Shown here piece by piece: positions 22,951-28,443 of a stretch of DNA of 28,443 nt. Made by a program: the position numbers and the translations under genes. Positions within the stretch are counted from its first letter, which is position 1; every line of letters begins with the position of its first letter. The DNA is from a virus. The notes beneath the pieces were generated by a model. It saw only the letters and a program-made list of their open reading frames with translations, did not search any database and was not told the origin of the DNA. The stretch spans positions 1 to 28,443 of IMG/VR virus record IMGVR_UViG_3300037264_006619; one strand, given 5' to 3'.

Positions 22951-24665
22951 AGCGCGGACCCCGCGGATTCGAGAATACGGTCGAGCGCGGAGTCGGCGCC
23001 CACTGGTGTCGTGCCCATGGCCTGCGTCGCCTTCGCCGCGTTGAGCATCTGTTCGCTCTCCGCCTGCGCCTGCGCCGCCTCCTGCTGGGCCGCCAGCATC
23101 GCCTCGGCTTCGTCGGTGCTCCGAATCGTCCGCGGGTCCACCCCGAGCATCTCGCCGTAGTTGTCCACGATCTGCGCGATGTTCACCTTCGCGCCGATGA
23201 TCGGGAACGCCTCGAGGAGGGGCACGGTGCTCATCAAGAACCGGTCCTGCGCGGTCACGCCGATCATCTTTTGCGCCTGCGACAGGATGCTGATGTACTC
23301 GACGCGCAGTTTCGCGCCGGCAATCTCCGGCGGCGCGTCGGGCAACATGCCGGGCACCTGGCCCATGAGATGAAACACGCGGTCGATGAGCGGGTCGAGC
23401 AGTTCGTCGTTCGTGCGTTCGAGCACCGGACCGAGCGCCAGCAGCTTCTCCTCGTGCCGCTCGTCAATCTCACGCGCAGTAGGGGGTTGCGACCCGCGCA
23501 CAGGATCGGACGTCGCGAGCATCAGGAATAAGTCCTCGAAGAAGGCGCGCTTGATCCGGTGCTCAACTCGTTCAATGTCGTAGGAGAGGTGCTCGAGGTT
23601 CAACGAAATCTCGTGAATTGACCGCAAGCCCTGCATCCCCTCGCGCGCATCCACGTAGGTGATGTCCCCGGGCAGCAACGAGGTCTTCTGCGTCCGCAGT
23701 GAACTGGGCCCGACGAGCGGGGGGTTCACGACCTTCTGGAGGGCCTGTCCTTTCGTCCGCTCCATCGCCTGCAGCTGCTTCGCATCGCCCAGGGCCGTCA
23801 TGCCCGGGCAATCGGTGCCGTAGGTGTCCTCGCCAGTGACGTCCCAGCGGGGCGCGAGAATCGGGAACGTGCGGAACCCGCTCTCCCGCAGGAAAATCGG
23901 TTCCGCGCCTCCCGTTTCGAACCAGCACGACGCCCACGGGAGATACTTCGCCTCGAGGCGGTCAGCCGTCGCCTCGCGGTTCGGGTAGACGACCCAGGTC
24001 ACATCCACCGGGCTCTCGTATTGGTTGCTGTCCCAGAGATGCTTGACCGTCGTCGTGAAACGCGACCAGTCGATGTCGCGCCCGTTCGCGGCGAGCCCAA
24101 ACTGCTCCACGAGCTGCGCCACCGTCAGCTGGTACTCGCGCAGGTACGTGTTCACCTGCCCACGCGCGTCGTGCCCCAGCCAGTAGCTGCCCGTTGGATA
24201 GGCGTACGCGCGGAACAAGTCGTCGCTGTCCTCGAGAATGCTCATGCACCCGGTGCCGAACAACCCCATGTCGCCATACACCTGGGGCAACACGTTGTAC
24301 AGATTCGTCACTGCGAACAGCTGCAGCATCCGCTGGGTCACGACGTGGAGCCACTCGCGCACAGGGCCGAAGCTGTTCAGGTCTTGGTCGGGCACCGACA
24401 ACTTCATCCACGGCCGGGCCGGCGAGGTCAGCCCCGCATGCAGCCCGGATTGCAGCGTCCGCACCGCGTAGCGCCCAGTCGAGTTGATGATGTTCTGGTT
24501 GCGCTTGTCGCCCTTGTTGCGGTCGCCGGCCCAGAAGCGCGTGCGCCGGGGCATGAAGTAGTCCGACAGCTCGCGCCAGTGCGCGTCGAATGTCCCGCGG
24601 TCCTGCATGAGCGAGCCGCGGAGACGGTCGAGCTTCGACCGCTTCGACGTGAACTCGAACGGCAT
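22947..24665 (-). CDS. Portal protein (T7-type head-tail connector)
   Basis: This 572-residue protein forms the dodecameric ring at one capsid vertex through which DNA enters and leaves. Visible family features are the N-terminal D-A-H-W-R-E-L-S-D-Y-F-M-P-R-R, the NSTGRYAVRTLQSGLHAGLTSPARPWMKL segment (about residues 61-89) and V-Y-G-D-M-G-L-F-G-T-G. Also present are RTFPILAPRWDVTGEDTYG, KVVNPPLVGPSSL and the C-terminal LLALGPVLERTNDELLDPLIDRVF. A Gln/Ala-rich helical tail (about 520-560) ends the protein. The length is standard for the family. It starts in a TGATG overlap with the upstream gene and is followed by the Bbp19-like gene. The assignment is certain. Confidence 0.95.
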   Translation of the reverse strand: MPFEFTSKRSKLDRLRGSLMQDRGTFDAHWRELSDYFMPRRTRFWAGDRNKGDKRNQNIINSTGRYAVRTLQSGLHAGLTSPARPWMKLSVPDQDLNSFGPVREWLHVVTQRMLQLFAVTNLYNVLPQVYGDMGLFGTGCMSILEDSDDLFRAYAYPTGSYWLGHDARGQVNTYLREYQLTVAQLVEQFGLAANGRDIDWSRFTTTVKHLWDSNQYESPVDVTWVVYPNREATADRLEAKYLPWASCWFETGGAEPIFLRESGFRTFPILAPRWDVTGEDTYGTDCPGMTALGDAKQLQAMERTKGQALQKVVNPPLVGPSSLRTQKTSLLPGDITYVDAREGMQGLRSIHEISLNLEHLSYDIERVEHRIKRAFFEDLFLMLATSDPVRGSQPPTAREIDERHEEKLLALGPVLERTNDELLDPLIDRVFHLMGQVPGMLPDAPPEIAGAKLRVEYISILSQAQKMIGVTAQDRFLMSTVPLLEAFPIIGAKVNIAQIVDNYGEMLGVDPRTIRSTDEAEAMLAAQQEAAQAQAESEQMLNAAKATQAMGTTPVGADSALDRILESAGSAL

Positions 24666-25024
24666 CAGTAGCCTCCCACCAGCGTGCGGGGGGCGACGAC
24701 CGCCGTCGCGCTAGGGGCCGTGCTCCGGCTCGCAGGACGGCCCAGGAGCGACGACCCTGCGGCCGCACGCTTCCTCGCCTTGTCGCGGGCGGCGAGCGCC
24801 TGGACGGTCGCCAGGCTCGAGGCCTCGGAGGCCGACGGGGGCGGTGGCGCCGCGGCGAGCAGGCCGGCTGCCGTCGTGGGCGGGGCCAGTCGCGCCGCCG
24901 CGGCGCCCGCGCCATGCACGCGGTCGAACGACTCGGCCGCCGTCATCGACGGACCCGTCAAGTCGCCCTTTTTCTTGCCCCGGCCCTGCAAGAACGGGCC
25001 GATGAGAATGTTCTTGATGCCCAT
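24665..25024 (-). CDS. Small Ala-rich phage protein upstream of portal
   Basis: This is a 119-residue protein that starts MGIKNILIGPFLQGRGKKKG. It has a low-complexity Ala/Pro centre and a basic helix D-K-A-R-K-R-A-A-A-G-S-S-L-L near residues 80-94. Short proteins with a 'K/R-K-R-A-A-A-G-x-S' helix are, as I recall, common just upstream of the portal gene in podoviruses, and their role is unknown. It begins directly after the TAA of the previous gene, and its stop overlaps the portal start by one base. The gene is supported by this packing; a function cannot be given. Confidence 0.65.
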   Translation of the reverse strand: MGIKNILIGPFLQGRGKKKGDLTGPSMTAAESFDRVHGAGAAAARLAPPTTAAGLLAAAPPPPSASEASSLATVQALAARDKARKRAAAGSSLLGRPASRSTAPSATAVVAPRTLVGGY

Positions 25025-25285
25025 TTACGCGGGCAACCCGCTGGGCTGCACGGGCGGGGGAACCGCCCTCGGTGTGTCGCGCCCGACGCGGCGCCGGACA
25101 TCGCGACCACCCACGACGTTGACGCCGGTGTTGGGTTGGGGGGAGACGAATCGGCCACTCACAAGCTCGGCGAGCTCGCGGGCGGTGGGCAGTTTACGCG
25201 TCGGAGGGGTCTGGTTGGTGCCCTGCGCGCGTTGCCGCGCGAGGGCCGTCAGCGTCTGCTGCTGGAGCGACGAGAAGAGGCCCAT
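25025..25285 (-). CDS. Small phage protein overlapping the acetyltransferase gene
   Basis: This is an 86-residue protein. It has a short amphipathic N-terminal helix (MGLFSSLQQQTLTALARQRA), a Pro/Thr-containing middle (PTARELAELVSGRF) and an Arg/Gly/Pro-rich tail, without a recognised family. A strong GGAGGG ribosome-binding site precedes ATG 25285. The first 92 bp (25194-25285) also encode the last 30 residues of the GNAT gene in another frame. It is followed without a gap by the next small gene and then by the portal, so it is probably a connector or core-associated virion protein; this is inferred from position only. Confidence 0.6.
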   Translation of the reverse strand: MGLFSSLQQQTLTALARQRAQGTNQTPPTRKLPTARELAELVSGRFVSPQPNTGVNVVGGRDVRRRVGRDTPRAVPPPVQPSGLPA

Positions 25286-25745
25286 GCGCCCTCCGGGGTA
25301 CTTTCACGTAGATGGTTTCGACCGGCCGGTAGCCTAACCGGCGATAGAACTCACCTACCCGTGTCCCCTCGGGCGCGACCATCTTAAACCATTTCACCCC
25401 CACCTGTGCGACCCAATTCTCTGCACACCGCAACAGGCGGGGGCCGACCATGCGATGGCGGGCGCCAGGCTCGACCCACCACCCCACCTCGTGCGCCTCG
25501 ACTTCGAACGACAGTGGATGCAGAAAGAGACCGAGGAGCAGGCCGCCGATGAGTCGGTCCCCGTCTTCGGCCACAAAGCACGTCGCTTGCTGCGGGCCCA
25601 TCTCCCAGAGCGTCGTCAGGAGCGCCTCAAGCTTCTCCTGGTCCACGGCGCCCACGAGCGTGGGGTACTGCGTCTGTTCGATGAACGACACCCCGAGCGC
25701 CGCGACCGCGGGGATGTCCGCCTCCACCCACGGGCGAATAGTCAT
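25194..25745 (-). CDS. GNAT-family N-acetyltransferase
   Basis: This is a 183-residue protein with the GNAT layout: MTIRPWVEADIPAVAAL at the start, a central beta4 region EVGWWVEPGARHRMVGPRLL (residues 86-105) corresponding to the acetyl-CoA pyrophosphate loop, and F-Y-R-R-L-G-Y-R-P-V-E-T-I-Y at 133-146. The R-x-x-G-x-G loop is degenerate (R-H-R-M-V-G), which may affect cofactor binding. The substrate is unknown. GNAT genes between terminase and portal occur in several podoviruses, and they may modify virion or host proteins. A normal GNAT core would end near residue 150, but here it runs about 33 residues on, through the start of the next gene. This tail looks unselected (A-H-G-P-L-L-V-A-P-A-A-D-A-D-G-P) and its function is doubtful. 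Confidence 0.85.
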   Translation of the reverse strand: MTIRPWVEADIPAVAALGVSFIEQTQYPTLVGAVDQEKLEALLTTLWEMGPQQATCFVAEDGDRLIGGLLLGLFLHPLSFEVEAHEVGWWVEPGARHRMVGPRLLRCAENWVAQVGVKWFKMVAPEGTRVGEFYRRLGYRPVETIYVKVPRRAHGPLLVAPAADADGPRAATRAGHQPDPSDA

Positions 25746-25760
25746 CGTCCGTACTCGGCC

Positions 25761-26429
25761 CTATCGCTTGTCTTTCCCACGCAACACAATCGGCGCGGGC
25801 CCGAGCACGCGGATGCTCGCCGCCCCCACGTACTCCGTCGGGATATCTTGGATCAACATCGCCAACGTGACGTGGCTCGTGTTCAGCGACTGCTCCAACT
25901 CGGCCACCCTGGCGTTGAGCGCGTCCACGCGCGCCAGCGTCAATTGCGCGAGGGTCTCGATCCGGTGCAGCGCCTCATCGCACGGGCAGGGGGTCGGCGT
26001 CGGCGGCACCGGGGGATCAGGCGGTACAGGGGGGACCGGGGGCTCCGGCGGCACCGTCGCGCCTAAATGGTCCTGCGGCGTGATGTACTCGGGCCGGACC
26101 TCGAAGAACTGCCCCGTGATATCCATCGAATCCGGGTTGTCCACCAACACCGGCGAGCCCGACCCCGCCCCGCTCAGGTTGTCCCACGCGAACAGCGACG
26201 CCGCAATCTGCCGCGCAATCGTGTCCTTACTGATGGGCCGCGTCGGGTCCGCGCGCTTCATCCCCCAACGCGAAGCTGCGACGCTCGTCTCCCACATGAT
26301 CTGCTCAGCGAACCCGATGGACCACTCCCGCGCCCGCTCCTCTGCCGCCGCGCCCGCCGGCATCGTCCACAGCGGGAACTTCGCCACATACGCCGCACGC
26401 CGCGCCAGCACCCAATCAGGGAGAAACAT
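25761..26429 (-). CDS. Proline-rich, coiled-coil phage protein of unknown function
   Basis: The protein has 222 residues. An N-terminal helical domain (1-90, MFLPDWVLARRAAYVAKFPLW then EERAREWSIGFAEQIMWETS) is followed by a short beta-like region (95-125, GQFFEVRPEYITPQD). Next come a proline-rich spacer at 127-149 of repeated P-P-x-P-P units, a Cys-Pro-Cys, and a likely coiled coil at 151-185 (ALHRIETLAQL to ARVAELEQSL). No enzymatic motif is seen. ATG 26429 overlaps the previous gene by 14 bp and has an AGAGAGG site; an upstream in-frame start at 26459 is less well placed. The spacer plus coiled coil suggests an oligomeric virion part, by inference. Confidence 0.6.
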   Translation of the reverse strand: MFLPDWVLARRAAYVAKFPLWTMPAGAAAEERAREWSIGFAEQIMWETSVAASRWGMKRADPTRPISKDTIARQIAASLFAWDNLSGAGSGSPVLVDNPDSMDITGQFFEVRPEYITPQDHLGATVPPEPPVPPVPPDPPVPPTPTPCPCDEALHRIETLAQLTLARVDALNARVAELEQSLNTSHVTLAMLIQDIPTEYVGAASIRVLGPAPIVLRGKDKR

Positions 26430-26607
26430 TTGTCGGCCTCTCTGGTATCTGAAGGTCAAGGGTCATCCCGATGGACTTCGGGCCGCACTGGGCATCGTGG
26501 AGTTGCTCGAATGCGAGACGCGCGGCCTGAACGTCTGGCGGCTCACGCGCGTATCGGATCGTCGTCACAGGATAGGTGGCACCGCAATAGATGCAGTGTA
26601 GCTGCAT
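26416..26607 (-). CDS. Cys/His mini-protein, possible zinc finger
   Basis: This is a 63-residue protein with C5 and C8 (HCIYCGATY) and H37 and C41 (QLHDAQCG), a spacing compatible with a single CCHC zinc site. The rest is charged and Pro-containing and shows no known domain. ATG 26607 lies three bases after the terminase stop (26611-26613), so it is read in the terminase transcript. The composition and packing support a real gene. Zinc binding is inferred and the function is unknown. Confidence 0.65.
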   Translation of the reverse strand: MQLHCIYCGATYPVTTIRYAREPPDVQAARLAFEQLHDAQCGPKSIGMTLDLQIPERPTNVSP

Positions 26608-26610
26608 AGG

Positions 26611-28095
26611 TCACTGCCTCCAGGCGAAGGGGTCGAACTCGACGGCCACGCGCGCCTCGCCAAGGGCCGCTGGAGCTCCATACGGGTCGAAGTCGTGCGA
26701 GGTCGCCGTCGTGCGCTTCAGCCGCTCCATCACATCCCCCGGCATGTCGGGGAACGCGTAGGTCTGCATGTACGCGTCCGCGAGGTCGGGACTGCGCTGC
26801 AGCCGCTCCTTGACCTGGTCTTTCTCTTCGAGCACGAACACGCCGTTCAAGAACGTGTACGTGGGCTCGGTCAACTCGGCCACCATCTCGGGGATGGGCG
26901 GCAGCGCCGCGCCATGCCGAATCGCCTCGGCCCCCTGAATCCACATCTCCGCGCGCCGGTTGCGATACCGGGGGTTGAGCGCCTTGCCGGCGTAGTTGAT
27001 CCCCAGCACCGGGATGCCGGCCGCGAGCAAGTTGTCGATCACCCCGTGACCCCAGTGCCCGGTGTCGTCGATGATCTCCAGCTCGCTGCCCCAGCGACGC
27101 TTGCACAGCATCACCTTCGCGGCGATGTCTGTCGTGCGCGCGTTCCGCATCACAATCGGCCGGAAGCTCGCGAGGCCTTGCCGCGGGAAGATGACCGTCC
27201 GGTCGTCGCCGAACCGTGCCACGTCCACTCCGAGCCGCTTCTGCGCCCAGTCGAATTGATCGGTTCGGAGGTGCCGCTTCATCGCGGCCTCGACCTCCTC
27301 GACGCCCAGGAGCGCGTTGATACTCGCCGCCGGGAACGCCCCGAGCACGTTGACCTGCACCCACGGGTTGTCCCGCCCGTAGCTCGCAATCTGCTCGCGC
27401 GCCCAGTCGAGTGCAATGCGCGGCGAGCGCAACGGATCGTCCGGGTCGCCTGTAATCTGAATAACTTGCCAGAGGTGACGGTCGGTCGTGCAGGCCCGAT
27501 AGAGCGGCCCCGTCGTGTGCGTGGGGTTCCCGGCCTGAATGACCTTGGCCTCGCTACCGGCCGTCGACAACACCGCTTCCGCCGTCACCATCACCGCCTG
27601 GGGAATGCCGCCGCTCTCGTCCAGCACGAACATGATGTGGTCTGCGTGCAATCCTGCGAGTGCGTCCGCCTGCTGCTGCGCGTCCCCACTCTTCGGCCAG
27701 GTGCGCTTGACGGCGAACCAGTTCTCGGGCGACGCGCGCCGGGCCACCGTCGTGCGCGTCCAGATGAACGCTGAGGAGAGGAAGCTCGACCGGCCCATCC
27801 ACTTAGCCAGTTCAGGCCAGAGGTTGCTGTCGATATTCCCTTCGGTGATGGACGTGCAGCCGACCTTGGCCTGATACCGAGTTGACAAAAACCACAGTAT
27901 GACCCATGCGAGCAGGGCCGTCTTCCCGGGCCCCTTGCAGGCCTTGAGCGCAAGGCGGCGTGTCTCCGGCTTGGCCACGAGGTGCAGCGCGTGGTCCTGC
28001 CACGCATCAGGCGTCACGCCGAAGCACTCGCGGACGAAGGCCCACGGCTCGGCCGCCCACCGCTGCACTGTCCCAGTGAGTTCGTCGTCAGGCAT
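26611..28095 (-). CDS. terL: Terminase large subunit (packaging ATPase-nuclease)
   Basis: This 494-residue protein is the motor that cuts concatemeric DNA and drives it into the head through the portal. The ATPase domain has a Walker A at residues 52-59 (ACKGPGKT), a Walker B with D159-E160 at 154-161 (IMFVLDES) and a coupling-type motif A-G-N-P-T (188-192). The RNase H-like nuclease domain has candidate metal-binding acids at D291 (GVDVARFGDD), D343/D344 (IIDDTGHWG) and D437/D440. The length is typical. ATG 28095 directly follows the upstream TGA, with AGGGTGA as a ribosome-binding site. The gene is complete, with no frameshift. The assignment is certain; the small terminase subunit is not recognised in the window and may be the partial gene at the right edge. 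Confidence 0.95.
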   Translation of the reverse strand: MPDDELTGTVQRWAAEPWAFVRECFGVTPDAWQDHALHLVAKPETRRLALKACKGPGKTALLAWVILWFLSTRYQAKVGCTSITEGNIDSNLWPELAKWMGRSSFLSSAFIWTRTTVARRASPENWFAVKRTWPKSGDAQQQADALAGLHADHIMFVLDESGGIPQAVMVTAEAVLSTAGSEAKVIQAGNPTHTTGPLYRACTTDRHLWQVIQITGDPDDPLRSPRIALDWAREQIASYGRDNPWVQVNVLGAFPAASINALLGVEEVEAAMKRHLRTDQFDWAQKRLGVDVARFGDDRTVIFPRQGLASFRPIVMRNARTTDIAAKVMLCKRRWGSELEIIDDTGHWGHGVIDNLLAAGIPVLGINYAGKALNPRYRNRRAEMWIQGAEAIRHGAALPPIPEMVAELTEPTYTFLNGVFVLEEKDQVKERLQRSPDLADAYMQTYAFPDMPGDVMERLKRTTATSHDFDPYGAPAALGEARVAVEFDPFAWRQ

Positions 28096-28320
28096 TCACC
28101 CTGCCATGGTCGCCCGGCTAATCTCATTGCACGCCCGCGTGATCGCCCGGCTAATCTCATTGCACGCCCGCGCCACCTCGCGCGCGAGGACACCCAACGC
28201 TTTCACCACCTCCATCGTCGCCTGCTCTTCTCGACCTGCTGCCGCTACCAGGCGCTCGAGGTGATACTCTTGGCGCTCCAAACTACCCTTGATACCGGCG
28301 AGCACTTCGTGGTCCGTCAT
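28096..28320 (-). CDS. Small helical protein with tandem 11-residue duplication
   Basis: This is a 74-residue, fully helical protein (LAGIKGSLERQEYHLERLVAAAG, then ATMEVVKALGVLAREV) that looks like a coiled coil or short helical hairpin. Its C-terminus contains two near-identical 11-residue units, A-R-A-C-N-E-I-S-R-A-I and T-R-A-C-N-E-I-S-R-A-T, encoded by a 33-bp tandem repeat. ATG 28320 has an AAGGTG ribosome-binding site; upstream in-frame codons reach 28392 but overlap the previous gene. Its end abuts the terminase start (TGA then ATG). No family is recognised. A terminase-associated or small terminase-like role is possible from position but unproven. Confidence 0.6.
   Translation of the reverse strand: MTDHEVLAGIKGSLERQEYHLERLVAAAGREEQATMEVVKALGVLAREVARACNEISRAITRACNEISRATMAG
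28107..28172 (-). repeat. 33-bp tandem duplication (2 copies)
   Basis: Two adjacent 33-bp units, 28107-28139 and 28140-28172, differ at a single base (28109 versus 28142). They lie in the 3' end of the small helical gene and keep the reading frame, adding an 11-residue helical unit. The near-identity at DNA level suggests a recent duplication by slippage or unequal exchange. Confidence 0.9.
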
Positions 28321-28330
28321 CTGAGCACCT

Positions 28331-28443
28331 TTATGCGTAGTCGTCGTAGTCTTGCTCGACCCGCGCCGAATCGCGCACCGCGAAGAATCCATCCAGCTCC
28401 GCCACGTCGCGCATCATCCACCGCGCGTAGAACGCCCGATGGT
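28331..28443 (-). CDS. C-terminal end of an upstream phage gene (partial)
   Basis: An open frame enters from the right edge and ends at TAA (28331-28333). About 36 residues are visible, beginning H-R-A-F-Y-A-R-W-M-M and ending A-R-V-E-Q-D-Y-D-Y-A, with an aromatic and acidic composition unlike the other two frames; one of those has a stop and the other is Arg/Gly-rich. It ends 10 bases before the next start, as other genes here do. It lies just upstream of the terminase gene and could be the small terminase subunit or another packaging or replication protein. Not enough is visible to assign a family. Confidence 0.55.
   Translation of the reverse strand, partial: HRAFYARWMMRDVAELDGFFAVRDSARVEQDYDDYA

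Noticed and set aside
28107-28172. CRISPR-like or phage attachment repeat
   Set aside because: There are only two directly adjacent copies without spacers, in frame inside a coding sequence. This is a coding duplication.
1-28443. tRNA genes, origin of replication and sigma-type promoters
   Set aside because: No tRNA-like cloverleaf or clear -35/-10 pair was noticed. Gaps between genes are nearly all under 30 bp, and the two longer ones (790-853 and 20433-20498) hold hairpins. Not seeing them by eye is not proof of absence.

Overview
This window is a GC-rich stretch of a tailed, podovirus-type bacteriophage genome. It covers most of a single virion-structure operon, and every gene I can support is on the minus strand. 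Genes are packed tightly, with start/stop overlaps of the ATGA, GTGA or TGATG type. I see no RNA genes, integrase, insertion sequence or CRISPR array. The head genes match the arrangement I recall for Bordetella phage BPP-1: a T7-type portal, a Bbp19-like small protein, a scaffold-like protein, a BPP-1-type HK97-fold capsid and a Bbp16-like cement protein. The high GC content and this kinship suggest a proteobacterial or other GC-rich host. The host cannot be named from the sequence, and the window could be from an uncultivated phage.

Read in the direction of transcription (from 28443 down to 1), the layout is as follows. (a) DNA packaging: a partial upstream gene, a small helical protein with an internal 33-bp duplication, and the large terminase (26611-28095). 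(b) A connector region: a Cys/His mini-protein, a proline-rich coiled-coil protein, a GNAT acetyltransferase and two small proteins. (c) Head: portal, Bbp19-like protein, scaffold-like protein, major capsid and cement protein, closed by a strong hairpin at 20458-20489. (d) Tail: a small basic protein; a 967-residue protein that joins a beta-rich/propeller module to a tail tubular protein A-like module; a Cys mini-protein; and a tail tubular protein B-like protein. (e) Ejectosome: a gp14-like internal protein, a 605-residue internal protein and a 2725-residue protein encoded by 8.2 kb. (f) Tail-surface and accessory genes: a conserved phage protein, a short beta protein, a triple beta-sandwich protein, two zinc-finger proteins, a beta-sandwich virion protein, a hairpin, a YkgJ-type Cys-cluster protein and a partial membrane-anchored protein at the left edge.

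The most remarkable gene is the 2725-residue one. It sits where T7-like phages encode their ejected core proteins but has the composition of a 'polyvalent' effector protein. It contains membrane segments, a helical module with an I-D-T-H motif resembling the catalytic region of HhH-GPD DNA glycosylases, a module of unknown function, a zincin metallopeptidase with HETGH, long helical arms and a membrane-associated C-terminus. T-L-Y-Q-G and T-L-F-Q-G motifs lie at two module boundaries and may be processing sites. The second notable feature is the fusion of tail tubular protein A to an upstream propeller-like protein, with a GTG codon exactly where a separate gene would be expected to begin.
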